From contig NZ_RFFN01000010.1 of the NCBI RefSeq assembly GCF_003696315.1, positions 1 to 64,000 of the forward strand: a stretch of 64,000 bases of DNA, written 5' to 3'. Position numbers and translations under genes: made by a program. Origin of the DNA: Pseudomonas songnenensis. Lineage in GTDB: Bacteria > Pseudomonadota > Gammaproteobacteria > Pseudomonadales > Pseudomonadaceae. The notes below the pieces were generated by a model, which saw only the letters and a list, made by a program, of their open reading frames with translations, ran no database searches and was not told the DNA's origin. Below are positions 9,378 through 19,928 of the stretch, piece after piece (position 1 is the stretch's first letter; each line of letters begins with the position of its first letter).

Positions 9378-10706
9378 ATGGCTAAGCAAGGTGCTCTCTC
9401 CGCGCTGAGTAATGGTGGTCTGTCCGAACTCTGGGCTCGTCTGCGCTTTCTGTTCATGGCGATCATCGTCTATCGGATTGGCGCGCACATCCCGGTTCCC
9501 GGGATCAATCCCGATCGGCTGGCTGAGCTGTTTCGTCAGAACGAAGGGACCATCCTTAGCTTGTTCAATATGTTTTCCGGCGGTGCGCTGGAGCGCATGA
9601 GCATTTTTGCACTGGGGATCATGCCGTACATTTCGGCCTCGATCATCATGCAGCTCATGACTGCTGTCAGCCCACAGCTGGAGCAGTTGAAGAAGGAAGG
9701 TGAGGCCGGGCGGCGCAAGATCAGTCAGTACACGCGTTATGGAACGCTGGTATTGGCGATCGTGCAGGCTGTCGGGATGTCGGTCGGTCTAGCTGGGCAG
9801 GGTGTCGCGTTCAGCAATGATTTCGGCTTCTACTTCGTGGCCATCACTACCTTCGTTTCCGGCGCGATGTTCATGATGTGGCTGGGTGAGCAGATCACCG
9901 AGCGTGGGGTTGGCAACGGTATTTCGATGCTGATCTTCGCGGGTATCGTCGCCGGCTTGCCGGGAGCGCTCGGTCAGTCGTTCGAATCCGCTCGCCAGGG
10001 TGACATCAACATCATCGCCTTGCTGGCTGTCGGGCTGCTGGCTGTTGCGATCATCGGGTTCGTGGTTTTTATCGAGCGGGGCCAGCGTCGTATCGCCGTG
10101 CACTACGCGAAGCGTCAGCAGGGTCGTAAGGTGTTTGCTGCGCAGACCAGCCACTTGCCTTTGAAGGTGAATATGGCGGGTGTGATCCCGGCTATTTTCG
10201 CCAGCAGCATCCTGTTGTTCCCTGCCTCTCTGGGGCAGTGGTTCGGCCAGTCCGAGAGCATGGGGTGGTTGGCTGATATCTCGCAGGCAATCGCTCCCGG
10301 TCAGCCGTTGAACATCTTGCTGTTCAGTGCTGGGATCATTTTCTTCTGCTTCTTCTATACGGCATTGATGTTCAATCCGAAAGATGTCGCGGAGAACCTG
10401 AAGAAGTCCGGTGCGTTTATTCCTGGGATTCGTCCTGGCGAGCAGTCGGCGCGCTACATCGATGGCGTGCTGACCCGTTTGACCATGTTCGGCGCCCTGT
10501 ACATGACGGCCGTCTGCCTGCTTCCGCAGTTCCTTGTGGTCGCGGCCAATGTGCCGTTCTACCTTGGTGGGACCTCGTTGCTGATCGTTGTTGTGGTTGT
10601 CATGGACTTCATGTCGCAAGTGCAATCACACCTCATGTCGCACCAGTACGATTCCCTGATGAAGAAAGCCAACCTGAAGGGCTACGGCAGCGGAATGCTC
10701 CGCTGA
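9378..10706 (+). CDS. secY: Protein translocase channel subunit SecY
   Basis: A 442-residue integral membrane protein with about ten hydrophobic segments and the SecY signatures [21 protein letters not shown] near the N-terminus and [30 protein letters not shown] (about residues 62-92). It forms the SecYEG channel for export and membrane insertion. The cytosolic loops between TM6-7 and TM8-9 that contact SecA and the ribosome are present ([14 protein letters not shown] and [13 protein letters not shown]). The ATG follows the rplO stop with no spacer, so its synthesis should be coupled to ribosomal protein output. Confidence 0.98.
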   Translation: MAKQGALSALSNGGLSELWARLRFLFMAIIVYRIGAHIPVPGINPDRLAELFRQNEGTILSLFNMFSGGALERMSIFALGIMPYISASIIMQLMTAVSPQLEQLKKEGEAGRRKISQYTRYGTLVLAIVQAVGMSVGLAGQGVAFSNDFGFYFVAITTFVSGAMFMMWLGEQITERGVGNGISMLIFAGIVAGLPGALGQSFESARQGDINIIALLAVGLLAVAIIGFVVFIERGQRRIAVHYAKRQQGRKVFAAQTSHLPLKVNMAGVIPAIFASSILLFPASLGQWFGQSESMGWLADISQAIAPGQPLNILLFSAGIIFFCFFYTALMFNPKDVAENLKKSGAFIPGIRPGEQSARYIDGVLTRLTMFGALYMTAVCLLPQFLVVAANVPFYLGGTSLLIVVVVVMDFMSQVQSHLMSHQYDSLMKKANLKGYGSGMLR

Positions 10707-10735
10707 GGTGGTTCGTAAGGTTCTAGGAGTTGGTG

Positions 10736-10852
10736 ATGAAAGTTCGTGCATCGGTTAAAAAGCTGTGCCGTAACTGCAAGATCATCCGTCGCGACGGTGT
10801 CGTGCGCGTGATCTGCAGCGCAGAACCGCGTCACAAGCAGCGCCAAGGCTGA
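10736..10852 (+). CDS. rpmJ: 50S ribosomal protein L36 (zinc-binding form)
   Basis: A 38-residue protein, [20 protein letters not shown] and onward, with Cys11, Cys14, Cys27 and His33 forming the usual L36 zinc site. It is the zinc-containing paralogue type, of interest because a putative Zur-regulated operon lies elsewhere in the window. A TAGGAG site precedes the ATG. It sits between secY and rpsM as in other gammaproteobacteria. Confidence 0.97.
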   Translation: MKVRASVKKLCRNCKIIRRDGVVRVICSAEPRHKQRQG

Positions 10853-10868
10853 TTGTGTAAGGCGTTAT

Positions 10869-10896
10869 AACCCGGCAGCTAGTGCGCTGCCGGGTT
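10869..10896 (+). terminator. Hairpin after rpmJ, possible weak terminator
   Basis: A perfect 11-bp stem (aacccggcagc / gctgccgggtt, loop tagtgc) lies 17 bp after rpmJ. The downstream tract (gaatatttgtt) is only moderately T-rich, so this may be an attenuator or a processing/stability hairpin rather than a full terminator. Confidence 0.5.
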
Positions 10897-10923
10897 GAAT
10901 ATTTGTTATTACAGCGTTAATAT
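10895..10923 (+). promoter_or_regulatory. Promoter of the alpha operon (rpsM-rplQ)
   Basis: TTGAAT (10895-10900) and TAATAT (10918-10923) are separated by 17 bp. The -35 element overlaps the end of the hairpin after rpmJ. The expected start near 10930 gives an rpsM leader of only about 50 nt, shorter than the E. coli S4-binding pseudoknot leader. Confidence 0.65.
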
Positions 10924-10981
10924 CTCGCGCCCTTTTCTTGGCTTCCGGGGCGTAGGTAGCTGTCAATTGGAGTTTCACTGA

Positions 10982-11338
10982 ATGGCCCGTATTGCAGGCG
11001 TCAACATTCCGGATAACAAGCACACTGTTATCTCGCTGACCTACATCTACGGTGTTGGTCGCACCCGTGCGCAGGAAATCTGTGCCGCTACCGGTGTGAA
11101 TCCGGCAGCAAAGATCAAGGATCTTTCCGACGAGCAGGTCGAACTGCTGCGTGGCGAAGTCGGCAAGTTCATCGTTGAAGGCGACCTGCGTCGCGAAGTC
11201 AACATGAAAATCAAGCGCTTGATGGACCTGGGTTGCTATCGCGGCCTGCGTCATCGTCGTGGTCTGCCGGTTCGCGGTCAGCGTACCAAGACCAACGCAC
11301 GTACCCGTAAGGGCCCGCGCAAGCCGATCCGCAAGTAA
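10982..11338 (+). CDS. rpsM: 30S ribosomal protein S13
   Basis: A 118-residue S13 ([26 protein letters not shown]) with the C-terminal basic tail [15 protein letters not shown] that touches P-site tRNA. It is the first gene of the alpha operon. TTGGAG precedes the ATG. Confidence 0.98.
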   Translation: MARIAGVNIPDNKHTVISLTYIYGVGRTRAQEICAATGVNPAAKIKDLSDEQVELLRGEVGKFIVEGDLRREVNMKIKRLMDLGCYRGLRHRRGLPVRGQRTKTNARTRKGPRKPIRK

Positions 11339-11368
11339 TCGCGTTAGCGAATCGACAGGAATTTAGTC

Positions 11369-11758
11369 ATGGCAAAACCTGCTGCTCGTCCTCGTAAAAA
11401 AGTCAAAAAGACAGTGGTTGATGGGATCGCCCATATCCACGCGTCTTTCAACAACACCATCGTGACCATCACCGATCGTCAGGGCAATGCATTGTCCTGG
11501 GCTACTTCCGGTGGTTCCGGTTTCCGCGGCTCGCGTAAGAGCACTCCGTTTGCTGCCCAGATCGCTGCAGAGCGCGCTGGCCAGGCTGCTCTGGAGTATG
11601 GCCTGAAGAACCTCGACGTGAACGTCAAGGGCCCAGGTCCGGGTCGTGAGTCCGCCGTGCGTGCTTTGAACGCATGTGGTTATAAAATCGCCAGCATCAC
11701 CGACGTGACGCCTATCCCGCATAACGGGTGCCGTCCGCCGAAGAAGCGCCGCGTGTAA
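11369..11758 (+). CDS. rpsK: 30S ribosomal protein S11
   Basis: A 129-residue S11 with the basic N-terminus ([19 protein letters not shown]) and the C-terminal [18 protein letters not shown] signature. It is part of the 30S platform and contacts the Shine-Dalgarno helix region. Confidence 0.98.
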
Positions 11759-11775
11759 TCAGGAGACAGTGAAGA

Positions 11776-12396
11776 ATGGCTCGTTATATTGGTCCCAAGT
11801 GCAAACTGTCTCGTCGTGAAGGCACCGATCTCTTCCTGAAGAGTGGTGCGCGCGCGCTCGAATCCAAGTGCAACATCGAAACTCCGCCAGGTGTTCATGG
11901 CCAGCGCCGTGGCCGTCTGTCCGACTATGGCACCCAGCTGCGTGAAAAGCAGAAAGTGCGCCGCATCTACGGTGTGCTGGAGCGTCAGTTCAGCGGTTAC
12001 TACAAGGAAGCTGCCAGCCGTAAGGGCGCTACCGGCGAGAACCTGCTGCAACTGCTCGAGTGCCGTCTGGACAACGTCGTGTATCGCATGGGCTTCGGTT
12101 CCACGCGTGCCGAATCGCGTCAGCTGGTTTCTCACAAGTCGATCAGCGTCAACGGTCAGACCGTGAACATCCCGTCGTACCAGGTCAAGGCCGGTGACGT
12201 AGTGGCTGTTCGTGAGAAGTGCCGTAACCAGCTGCGTATCGCCCAGGCCCTCGAACTGTGCGCTCAGCGCGGTCGCGTTGAATGGGTCGAAGTAGATGCC
12301 GACAAGAAATCCGGTGTTTTCAAGAATGTTCCGGCTCGCAGCGATCTGTCCGCCGACATCAACGAAAACCTGATTGTCGAGCTCTACTCCAAGTAA
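11776..12396 (+). CDS. rpsD: 30S ribosomal protein S4
   Basis: A 206-residue S4 with the S4 RNA-binding domain at about residues 93-155 ([33 protein letters not shown]). The N-terminus has only isolated Cys residues, so this is the zinc-free type. S4 is a primary 16S-binding protein and the alpha-operon repressor in E. coli. Confidence 0.98.
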   Translation: MARYIGPKCKLSRREGTDLFLKSGARALESKCNIETPPGVHGQRRGRLSDYGTQLREKQKVRRIYGVLERQFSGYYKEAASRKGATGENLLQLLECRLDNVVYRMGFGSTRAESRQLVSHKSISVNGQTVNIPSYQVKAGDVVAVREKCRNQLRIAQALELCAQRGRVEWVEVDADKKSGVFKNVPARSDLSADINENLIVELYSK

Positions 12397-12418
12397 GGGC
12401 TAGAAAATAGGTGTATCC

Positions 12419-13420
12419 ATGCAGAGTTCGGTAAATGAGTTCCTGACCCCCCGCCATATCGATGTGCAGGTGGTCAGTCCGACCCGTGCCAAGATCACTC
12501 TCGAGCCCCTCGAGCGTGGTTTTGGCCACACCCTGGGCAACGCGCTGCGTCGTATCCTGTTGTCCTCCATGCCCGGCTGCGCTGTGGTCGAGGCTGAGAT
12601 CGACGGTGTGCTCCACGAGTACAGCGCCATCGAGGGCGTGCAGGAAGATGTCATCGAAATCCTGCTCAACCTCAAAGGTATCGCCATCAAGCTGCACGGC
12701 CGTGATGAAGTGACCTTGAGCCTGGTGAAGAAGGGCGCGGGCGCTGTTACCGCTGCCGATATCCAGCTGGATCACGATGTCGAAATCGTCAATGGCGATC
12801 ACCTGATCGCCAATCTGGCGGCCAACGGCTCGCTCAACATGAAGCTCAAGGTCGCTCGCGGCCGCGGATACGAGCCTGCTGATGCGCGTCAGAGTGATGA
12901 AGACGAAAGCCGTAGCATCGGCCGTCTGCAGCTCGACGCCACTTTCAGCCCGGTTCGTCGCGTGGCTTACGTGGTCGAGAATGCTCGTGTCGAGCAGCGC
13001 ACCAACCTGGACAAACTGGTCATTGACCTGGAAACCAACGGCACCCTGGATCCCGAAGAGGCGATCCGTCGTGCAGCGACCATCCTGCAACAGCAACTGG
13101 CTGCGTTCGTCGACCTCAAGGGCGACAGCGAGCCGGTTGTAATCGAGCAGGAAGACGAGATCGATCCGATCCTGTTGCGTCCGGTTGATGACCTGGAGCT
13201 GACCGTACGTTCGGCCAACTGCCTGAAGGCGGAAAACATCTACTACATTGGTGATCTGATTCAGCGCACCGAAGTAGAGCTGTTGAAGACGCCGAATCTG
13301 GGCAAGAAGTCCCTGACTGAGATCAAGGACGTTCTGGCTTCGCGTGGTTTGTCCCTCGGTATGCGTCTGGATAACTGGCCGCCGGCAAGTCTCAAGAAGG
13401 ACGATAAGGCCACTGCCTGA
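12419..13420 (+). CDS. rpoA: RNA polymerase alpha subunit
   Basis: A 333-residue alpha subunit. The N-terminal dimerisation domain (about 1-235) contains [30 protein letters not shown] flexible linker and the C-terminal domain (about 248-325) follow, with [41 protein letters not shown], the surface that contacts UP elements and activators such as ANR/CRP family proteins. It lies between rpsD and rplQ as usual. Confidence 0.99.
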   Translation: MQSSVNEFLTPRHIDVQVVSPTRAKITLEPLERGFGHTLGNALRRILLSSMPGCAVVEAEIDGVLHEYSAIEGVQEDVIEILLNLKGIAIKLHGRDEVTLSLVKKGAGAVTAADIQLDHDVEIVNGDHLIANLAANGSLNMKLKVARGRGYEPADARQSDEDESRSIGRLQLDATFSPVRRVAYVVENARVEQRTNLDKLVIDLETNGTLDPEEAIRRAATILQQQLAAFVDLKGDSEPVVIEQEDEIDPILLRPVDDLELTVRSANCLKAENIYYIGDLIQRTEVELLKTPNLGKKSLTEIKDVLASRGLSLGMRLDNWPPASLKKDDKATA

Positions 13421-13465
13421 TCGCCCCCAGTAACCGAACTGAACGTTTGGTAAGGAATTTCAATC

Positions 13466-13852
13466 ATGCGTCATCGTAAAAGTGGCCGTCACCTGAGCCG
13501 CACCAGCGCCCACCGCAAGGCCATGTTCCAGAACATGGCGGTGTCGCTGTTCGAGCACGAACTGATCAAGACCACCCTGCCCAAGGCCAAGGAACTGCGT
13601 CGCGTCGCCGAGCCGCTGATCACCCTGGCCAAGGAAGACAGCGTCGCCAACCGTCGTCTGGCTTTCGACCGTACTCGTTCGAAGGCTGCCGTAGGCAAGC
13701 TGTTCAACGATCTGGGCAAGCGTTACGCCACCCGTCAGGGCGGCTATCTGCGTATCCTCAAGTGCGGTTTCCGCGCTGGTGACAACGCACCTATGGCTTA
13801 CGTCGAGCTGGTTGACCGTCCGGTCACTGGTGAAGTGGAAGCCGCCGAGTAA
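13466..13852 (+). CDS. rplQ: 50S ribosomal protein L17
   Basis: A 128-residue L17 ([24 protein letters not shown]), the last gene of the alpha operon. A TAAGGA site precedes the ATG and a strong terminator follows 20 bp after the stop. Confidence 0.98.
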   Translation: MRHRKSGRHLSRTSAHRKAMFQNMAVSLFEHELIKTTLPKAKELRRVAEPLITLAKEDSVANRRLAFDRTRSKAAVGKLFNDLGKRYATRQGGYLRILKCGFRAGDNAPMAYVELVDRPVTGEVEAAE

Positions 13853-13872
13853 GATCGGTAGCAGTAATTAAG

Positions 13873-13899
13873 AACCGAGCCCTTGGGCTCGGTTTTTTT
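13873..13899 (+). terminator. Intrinsic terminator of the alpha operon
   Basis: A 9-10-bp stem (aaccgagccc / gggctcggtt) is followed by eight bases of T-rich sequence (ttttttta). It ends the ribosomal supercluster. Confidence 0.9.
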
Positions 13900-13965
13900 A
13901 TGTCTCAAGAACCGCTCCATCGAAGTCTGAGAGACTGGCTCTATAAGGGGCGTTGATCTTCATCA

Positions 13966-13995
13966 TTGGTCGCCGTTGCGCTTGATTCCTATGAT
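13966..13995 (+). promoter_or_regulatory. Possible katA promoter
   Basis: TTGGTC (13966-13971) and TATGAT (13990-13995) with an 18-bp spacer lie 66 bp before katA. I did not recognise a convincing OxyR site by eye, although OxyR control of this catalase would be expected from P. aeruginosa. Confidence 0.35.
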
Positions 13996-14060
13996 GGCAT
14001 TCGACCAGCAGGTACTCACCGAGACCCTGGAAGCCTATTGAATGCCAAGGAGTCGCAACC

Positions 14061-15521
14061 ATGACTGACAAGCCGAAGCTGACAACCGTTGCTGGTGCAC
14101 CGGTTTCCGAGAATCAGAACTCCATGACTGCGGGCCGTCGCGGTCCGATGCTGCTCCAGGACGTATGGTTTCTGGAGAAGCTCGCCCATTTCGATCGGGA
14201 AGTCATTCCGGAGCGACGCATGCATGCGAAGGGGTCGGGCGCTTTCGGAGAATTCGTCGTCACCCATGACATTACCCGTTACACCAAAGCCAAGCTGTTT
14301 TCCGAGATTGGCAAACGCACTCCCTTGTTTGCGCGCTTTTCCACCGTCGCAGGCGAGCGGGGCGCCGCCGATGCCGAGCGCGACATTCGTGGTTACGCCC
14401 TGAAGTTCTATACCGAGCAAGGCAACTGGGACATGGTGGGCAACAATACCCCTGTGTTCTTTTTCCGCGATCCGCTGAAATTTCCTGACCTCAATCACGC
14501 GGTAAAACGTGACCCGCGCACCAACATGCGCAGCGCGAACAACAACTGGGACTTCTGGACCGGGCTGCCCGAAGCCTTGCATCAGATTACCTATGTCATG
14601 GGCGATCGCGGCATTCCGGCGTCTTATCGCCATATGCACGGTTTCGGTTCGCACACCTACAGCTTCATCAGTCCGAACAACGAGCGTTTCTGGGTGAAGT
14701 TTCACTTCCGGACCCAGCAGGGCATCAAGAATCTCACCGATGCCGAGGCGGCAGCCATCGTTGCCAATGACCGGGAGAGTTCGCAGCGCGATCTGTTCGA
14801 GGCTATCGAGCGTGGTGAATACCCGCGCTGGACGATGTATGTGCAGGTGATGCCGGAGGTCGAGGCGGCGAAGGTGCCTTACCATCCGTTCGACCTGACG
14901 AAGGTCTGGCCGCATGCCGACTATCCGCTGATCGAGGTCGGCTACTACGAGCTCAACCGCAATCCCGACAACTACTTCCAAGATGTCGAGCAGGCCGCAT
15001 TCACACCGGCGAATGTCGTTCCGGGCATCAGCTTCTCTCCGGACCGGATGCTGCAGGGCCGTCTGTTCTCCTACGGAGATGCGCAACGCTACCGGTTGGG
15101 GGTCAATCACCACCAGATTCCGGTCAATGCTCCGCGATGCCCGGTCCACAGCTACCATCGCGATGGCGCCATGCGCGTGGATGGCAATCAGGGCGGTCGC
15201 CTGCATTACGAGCCGAACACCTACGGCGAGTGGCAGGAACAGCCTGACTTCAGCGAGCCGCCGCTGGCTCTCGAGGGCGCAGCGGATCGTCACGACTTCC
15301 GTGCCGATGACGACGATTACTTTACTCAACCGGGCAACCTGTTCCGCTTGATGGGGGGCGATGAACAGCAGAGGTTGTTCGAAAACACCGCTCGGTCGAT
15401 GCAGGGAGTGGAGCGTCACATCAAGATCCGCCACATCCGCCACTGCCTGAAGGCTGATCCGGCCTACGGAGCAGGCATTGCTGCCGCGCTGGATATTCCG
15501 CTGTCGGACGTCCCGGCATAA
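14061..15521 (+). CDS. katA: Monofunctional haem catalase KatA
   Basis: A 486-residue small-subunit catalase that splits hydrogen peroxide into water and oxygen. The active-site His is His55 ([10 protein letters not shown]). The catalytic Asn lies in the GNN of residues 127-129 ([17 protein letters not shown]). The proximal haem ligand is Tyr338 in [15 protein letters not shown]-binding-type residues follow in the C-terminal half. The length fits the small-subunit clade III that includes P. aeruginosa KatA, and the position immediately after rplQ is also as in P. aeruginosa. No signal peptide is visible. The bacterioferritin gene bfrA that I would expect downstream is absent. Confidence 0.97.
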   Translation: MTDKPKLTTVAGAPVSENQNSMTAGRRGPMLLQDVWFLEKLAHFDREVIPERRMHAKGSGAFGEFVVTHDITRYTKAKLFSEIGKRTPLFARFSTVAGERGAADAERDIRGYALKFYTEQGNWDMVGNNTPVFFFRDPLKFPDLNHAVKRDPRTNMRSANNNWDFWTGLPEALHQITYVMGDRGIPASYRHMHGFGSHTYSFISPNNERFWVKFHFRTQQGIKNLTDAEAAAIVANDRESSQRDLFEAIERGEYPRWTMYVQVMPEVEAAKVPYHPFDLTKVWPHADYPLIEVGYYELNRNPDNYFQDVEQAAFTPANVVPGISFSPDRMLQGRLFSYGDAQRYRLGVNHHQIPVNAPRCPVHSYHRDGAMRVDGNQGGRLHYEPNTYGEWQEQPDFSEPPLALEGAADRHDFRADDDDYFTQPGNLFRLMGGDEQQRLFENTARSMQGVERHIKIRHIRHCLKADPAYGAGIAAALDIPLSDVPA

Positions 15522-15547
15522 GCGAATCGCGGTATCCGCAACACCGA

Positions 15548-15575
15548 AAAGCCCGCAGCGAGTGCTGCGGGCTTT
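15548..15575. terminator. Bidirectional terminator between katA and the M14 peptidase
   Basis: A perfect 12-bp stem (aaagcccgcagc / gctgcgggcttt, loop gagt) has A-rich and T-rich flanks. It sits between two convergent genes and can serve both strands. Confidence 0.85.
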
Positions 15576-15590
15576 CTTGTTCCTTCAGCG

Positions 15591-16856
15591 CTACTCGTGG
15601 GGATTGCTCAGCGGCTTGTCGCTCTGCTGTCCGGGTGGCAGAAGGCGATCGGCCTCTGCCGGATCGATAGCCATCAGGCTGCCATCGGCAGTCGCTACAA
15701 GTACGGCCTCAAGCATTTCACGCACATTGTTGCGCAGCATGCCGACCGACTTCTGGCCGCGACTGTTCAATCCACCGATTTCCATGAGCACGCTGCCGCC
15801 CAATGGGCCAGTTTCGCCAGCCGCCAGTCGCTCTGTTCCCAGCAGGCCGTAGGCGTTTCGGGCAATGCCTGGATCGCCGCCTCCGCGGCGGACATCACCG
15901 TTGGGGTGCTCATGGTAGTAGTTGGTGATTTCCATGAAGCCAAGCTGCAGGGAGCGCTGCTTCATCACGATTGCCAGCTGTTTCGACAGCGCTACTGCTT
16001 CCGGCGCGACCTCCGGGTGGGTTGGCCAGGTGATGGAGCCGGTCACCTGACGTCCGGGGCGATTCACCTCAGGGTCGACATCGTCGAGTACCACGGCGGG
16101 GTTCTGGTTGTGGACATCCACCAGCCAGATGGGGCGGTAACGGTCGTAGATGCCGCGCACCGCTACCGCTTCAGGAACCGGGTTCTGCCCAGGATTGAAG
16201 TGACGCTCACTGGCCAGGCCTGGATTGCAGCGAATCTGCGTGCTTTCGCTCCAGTCCGTCCAATGGTAGCGGTTGATGTCATAGCTCCAGCGACGCTGGC
16301 CGTCGGCCAAGCTGTAGGCCGTCACGTTGGCGCCCAGGCGCTGATCTAGCTTGGCGGGATCCAGGGTGCCGTCGTCACGCAGGCAGTCTGCGCTGGTTTG
16401 CGGCGCGCTGAAGTCCATGTTGCCGCGGCTGAAGCGCTCCGCCCCGTCCGGGTTGACCCGCGGTACGATCAATACCTGCAGATTGTCCAACACCCGCCGC
16501 GACAGCGCGCCACCCGAAGCGAGACGTTGAATCAGGTTGACTGCAGCTTCGGTGCCGTGAGGTTCATTGCCGTGCTGTTGGGTGATGATCATCACCGCGG
16601 GTTTGTCCGCATTACCCAGCCTGGCGAGCCAGATGGGGCGGCCCTCATTGCTGCTGCCGGCCTGTTCCAGGCGCAGCGCATCGGGGAAGCGGCGCGACAT
16701 GGCGCTGAGCTGATCGTACAGCTGTTGATTGCTCATGAACGCCTCGAGCGAGACATTCTGCTTATCCGTGATCCAAGGGCCGTTGGGTTGAACCGCGGTG
16801 GCAAGGCCGGGTAACAGGCCGACGCCAACCAGGCAGGCAGCAAGCGCAATACGCAT
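15591..16856 (-). CDS. Secreted M14-family zinc carboxypeptidase
   Basis: A 421-residue protein with a clear Sec signal peptide (MRIALAACLVGVGLLPGLATA, residues 1-21). M14 metallopeptidase features are present. His95 and Glu98 of the zinc motif lie in QQHGNEPHGTEAA, Asn135 and the substrate-binding stretch are in RVNPDGAERF, YDINRYH is at about 192-198, the third zinc ligand is His249 (LVDVHNQN) and the probable catalytic base is Glu359 (VLMEIGGLN). It should act in the periplasm or outside the cell on peptides. The substrate cannot be told. AAGGAG lies eight bases before the ATG. It occupies the place where bfrA lies in P. aeruginosa. Confidence 0.88.
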   Translation of the reverse strand: MRIALAACLVGVGLLPGLATAVQPNGPWITDKQNVSLEAFMSNQQLYDQLSAMSRRFPDALRLEQAGSSNEGRPIWLARLGNADKPAVMIITQQHGNEPHGTEAAVNLIQRLASGGALSRRVLDNLQVLIVPRVNPDGAERFSRGNMDFSAPQTSADCLRDDGTLDPAKLDQRLGANVTAYSLADGQRRWSYDINRYHWTDWSESTQIRCNPGLASERHFNPGQNPVPEAVAVRGIYDRYRPIWLVDVHNQNPAVVLDDVDPEVNRPGRQVTGSITWPTHPEVAPEAVALSKQLAIVMKQRSLQLGFMEITNYYHEHPNGDVRRGGGDPGIARNAYGLLGTERLAAGETGPLGGSVLMEIGGLNSRGQKSVGMLRNNVREMLEAVLVATADGSLMAIDPAEADRLLPPGQQSDKPLSNPHE

Positions 16857-16953
16857 GAGGAATTCTCCTTATCAGGCTGGGATGTCCCGCCCAACTGCCC
16901 GGCGGGGTCCGCAGTGGACCCCGTTGCGCTTGCGCTTGTTGCCGAAGCCGAGA

Positions 16954-19797
16954 TCAACCCGCCGAGCGGTCGCGTTCGAGCAAGGGTTTGAGGAAGTGCC
17001 CGGTATGCGACTGTTCCATGCCTGCCACTTCTTCCGGCGTACCGGTAGCGATGATCTGGCCGCCCTTGGAGCCACCTTCCGGCCCCAGATCCACCAGCCA
17101 GTCAGCGGTCTTGATCACATCCAGATTGTGCTCGATGACAACGACGGTGTTGCCGTGGTCGCGCAGGCGATGCAGCACGTCGAGCAGTTGCTGGATGTCG
17201 GCGAAATGCAGGCCGGTGGTGGGTTCGTCGAGAATGTACAGGGTCTTGCCGGTATCGCGCTTGGAGAGCTCGCGAGACAGCTTGACCCGCTGCGCTTCAC
17301 CGCCGGACAAGGTCGTCGCGCTCTGCCCCAGCTTGATGTAGGACAGCCCCACATCCATCAGGGTCTGTAGCTTGCGGGCAACGGCTGGTACGGGGTCGAA
17401 GAATTCGCGAGCCTCCTCGATGGTCATATCGAGCACCTCGGTGATGCTCTTGCCCTTGTACTTCACCTCCAGCGTTTCGCGGTTATAGCGCTTGCCCTTG
17501 CAGACATCGCAAGGCACGTAGATGTCCGGCAGAAAGTGCATCTCCACCTTGATCACGCCGTCGCCCTGGCACGCTTCGCAGCGGCCGCCCTTGACGTTGA
17601 AGGAGAAGCGACCCGGGCCATAGCCGCGGGAGCGTGCTTCCGGCACGCCGGCGAACAGTTCGCGAATCGGCGTGAACAGGCCGGTGTAGGTTGCCGGGTT
17701 GGAACGTGGGGTGCGGCCGATGGGGCTCTGGTCGATGTCCACCACCTTGTCCAGGTGTTGCAGACCGTCGAAGCTGTCGTGCGGGGCCACCTCAAGCGTT
17801 GTCGCACCGTTTAGCGCGGTGGCCGTAATCGGGAACAGCGTGTTGTTGATCAGCGTTGACTTGCCCGAGCCGGAAACGCCAGTGATGCAGGTGAGCAGGC
17901 CGACCGGAATCTCCAGATCGACATTGCGCAGGTTGTTGCCACGTGCGCCCTTGAGCTTGAGCAGCTTCTTCGGATCGCGGCGGGTGCGCTCTGGCGGGTA
18001 GTTGATCTTCACCCGGCCAGAGAGGTACTTGCCTGTCAGCGAGTCCGGGTGCGCCATCACTTCGTCAGGTGTGCCTTCAGCGACGATGCGCCCGCCGTGC
18101 ACACCGGCCCCTGGGCCGATATCCACCACGTAGTCGGCGAGGCGAATCGCGTCCTCGTCATGCTCGACCACGATCACTGTGTTACCGATATCGCGCAGGT
18201 GACGCAGGGTGCCGAGCAGGCGCTCGTTGTCGCGTTGATGCAGGCCGATCGAGGGCTCGTCGAGGATGTACATCACGCCGACCAGGCCGGCACCGATCTG
18301 GCTGGCCAGGCGTATGCGCTGGGCTTCCCCGCCGGACAGGGTGTCGGCGCTGCGGTCGAGGGTCAGGTAGTCGAGGCCGACGTTGACCAGAAACTGCAGA
18401 CGCTCGCGGATTTCCTTGAGAATCTTGTCGGCGATCTCGCCGCGCCGGCCGCTGAGCGAGAGTCCGCCGAAATAATCGGTGGCGTCACCGATGGGCATAG
18501 CCGTGACCGCCGGCAAGGTTCTGTCACCGACCCATACGTGGCGGGCCTCGCGGCGCAGGCGGGTGCCGCGACAGTCCGGGCAGGGCTGGGTGCTGAGGTA
18601 CTTGGCGAGCTCTTCGCGCACCGAATTGGATTCGGTTTCGCGGTAGCGGCGTTCCAGATTGGGAATGATGCCTTCGAAGGGGTGCGAGCGCTTGACGATA
18701 TCGCCGCGGTCGTTGAGGTAGCGAAACTCGACGTTCTCGCGTCCGCTACCGCGCAGGATGGACTTCTGGTGATCGGCCGCCAGCGAGTCGAAAGGCTCGT
18801 CGAGACTGAAGCCGTAATGCGATGCCAGGGAGCCGAGCATCTGGAAATAATAGACGTTGCGCCGGTCCCAGCCGCGAATGGCGCCTTCGGCCAGGGTCAG
18901 CTCGCCATTGACCAGGCGCTTGGCGTCGAAGAACTGCTTCACGCCCAGGCCGTCACAGGTCGGGCAGGCGCCAGCCGGGTTGTTGAAGGAGAACAGCTTG
19001 GGTTCAAGCTCGCTGATCGAGTGGCCGCAGATCGGGCAGGCGAAGCGCGCGGAGAAGATCATCTCCTCGCTTTCATCGTCCTCTTCCATGGAAGCAACCA
19101 GGGCGATGCCATCGGCCAGTTTGAGCGCCGTTTCGAAGGACTCGGCCAGGCGTTGCTGCAGGTCACTGCGGACCTTGAAGCGGTCGACCACCACATCGAT
19201 CGAGTGCTTCTTCTGCTTATCGAGCTTGGGTAGCTCGTCCAGTTCGTACAGCCGCCCATTGACGCGAGCACGCACGAAGCCCTGGGCGCGCAGCTCGTCA
19301 AACACGGCCAGATGCTCGCCCTTGCGCTCGCGGATAACCGGCGCCAGCAGCATCAGCTTGCGGCCTTCCGGCAGCGCCAGTACCTGATCGACCATCTGGC
19401 TGACCGTCTGCGCTTCCAGCGGCGCATCGTGATCCGGGCAGCGTGGCGTGCCGACCCGGGCATAGAGCAGACGCAGGTAATCGTAGATCTCGGTGATGGT
19501 GCCGACAGTGGAGCGCGGGTTGTGCGACGTCGATTTCTGTTCGATGGAGATCGCCGGGGAGAGCCCTTCGATAGTGTCGACATCGGGCTTTTCCATCATC
19601 GAGAGGAACTGCCGGGCATAGGCCGAAAGCGATTCGACGTAACGGCGCTGGCCTTCGGCATACAGCGTGTCGAAGGCCAGCGAGGACTTGCCGGAGCCGG
19701 AGAGGCCAGTGATGACGATCAGCTTGTCGCGCGGCAGGGTAAGGTCGATGTTCTTCAGGTTGTGGGTGCGGGCCCCACGAATCAGAATCTTGTCCAA
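16954..19797 (-). CDS. uvrA: Excinuclease ABC subunit A
   Basis: A 947-residue UvrA, the damage-sensing ATPase of nucleotide excision repair. It has two ABC modules. Walker A is at residues 31-38 (GLSGSGKS) and again in the second half ([10 protein letters not shown]). Two LSGGEAQR signatures and three sets of paired CxxC zinc-binding motifs (CPICG...CPTC, CPDC, CEAC...CDVC) are present. The start codon is TTG ([20 protein letters not shown]), supported by GAGG five bases upstream and by the conserved N-terminus. I see no LexA-type CTGT-N8-ACAG box upstream. Confidence 0.97.
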   Translation of the reverse strand: MDKILIRGARTHNLKNIDLTLPRDKLIVITGLSGSGKSSLAFDTLYAEGQRRYVESLSAYARQFLSMMEKPDVDTIEGLSPAISIEQKSTSHNPRSTVGTITEIYDYLRLLYARVGTPRCPDHDAPLEAQTVSQMVDQVLALPEGRKLMLLAPVIRERKGEHLAVFDELRAQGFVRARVNGRLYELDELPKLDKQKKHSIDVVVDRFKVRSDLQQRLAESFETALKLADGIALVASMEEDDESEEMIFSARFACPICGHSISELEPKLFSFNNPAGACPTCDGLGVKQFFDAKRLVNGELTLAEGAIRGWDRRNVYYFQMLGSLASHYGFSLDEPFDSLAADHQKSILRGSGRENVEFRYLNDRGDIVKRSHPFEGIIPNLERRYRETESNSVREELAKYLSTQPCPDCRGTRLRREARHVWVGDRTLPAVTAMPIGDATDYFGGLSLSGRRGEIADKILKEIRERLQFLVNVGLDYLTLDRSADTLSGGEAQRIRLASQIGAGLVGVMYILDEPSIGLHQRDNERLLGTLRHLRDIGNTVIVVEHDEDAIRLADYVVDIGPGAGVHGGRIVAEGTPDEVMAHPDSLTGKYLSGRVKINYPPERTRRDPKKLLKLKGARGNNLRNVDLEIPVGLLTCITGVSGSGKSTLINNTLFPITATALNGATTLEVAPHDSFDGLQHLDKVVDIDQSPIGRTPRSNPATYTGLFTPIRELFAGVPEARSRGYGPGRFSFNVKGGRCEACQGDGVIKVEMHFLPDIYVPCDVCKGKRYNRETLEVKYKGKSITEVLDMTIEEAREFFDPVPAVARKLQTLMDVGLSYIKLGQSATTLSGGEAQRVKLSRELSKRDTGKTLYILDEPTTGLHFADIQQLLDVLHRLRDHGNTVVVIEHNLDVIKTADWLVDLGPEGGSKGGQIIATGTPEEVAGMEQSHTGHFLKPLLERDRSAG

Positions 19798-19828
19798 AAC
19801 AGCCTCGCGTGGCGGGCGGAAACCCGAA

Positions 19829-19858
19829 AGTATACGGCCGGGGTGATGGTCGCGGCAA
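19829..19858 (-). promoter_or_regulatory. Candidate uvrA promoter
   Basis: On the minus strand TTGCCG and TATACT are separated by 18 bp, placing the start about 25 nt before the TTG initiation codon. The match is partial. Confidence 0.4.
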
Positions 19859-19928
19859 AACCGCGCGCCTGTGCCGAACAGGGTTGGGCTGCTAGAATCG
19901 CCGCCGGTTCATACAAGCGAGACCCTCC

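Noticed and set aside
16904..16922. Hairpin ggggtcc/ggacccc after uvrA as a terminator
   Set aside because: The stem is good, but no T-tract follows on the uvrA strand, so termination there is not supported.
19798..19928. A LexA/SOS box (cctgtgccgaacagg) between uvrA and the MFS gene
   Set aside because: The CTG and CAG halves are separated by seven bases rather than ten, so it does not fit a LexA operator.
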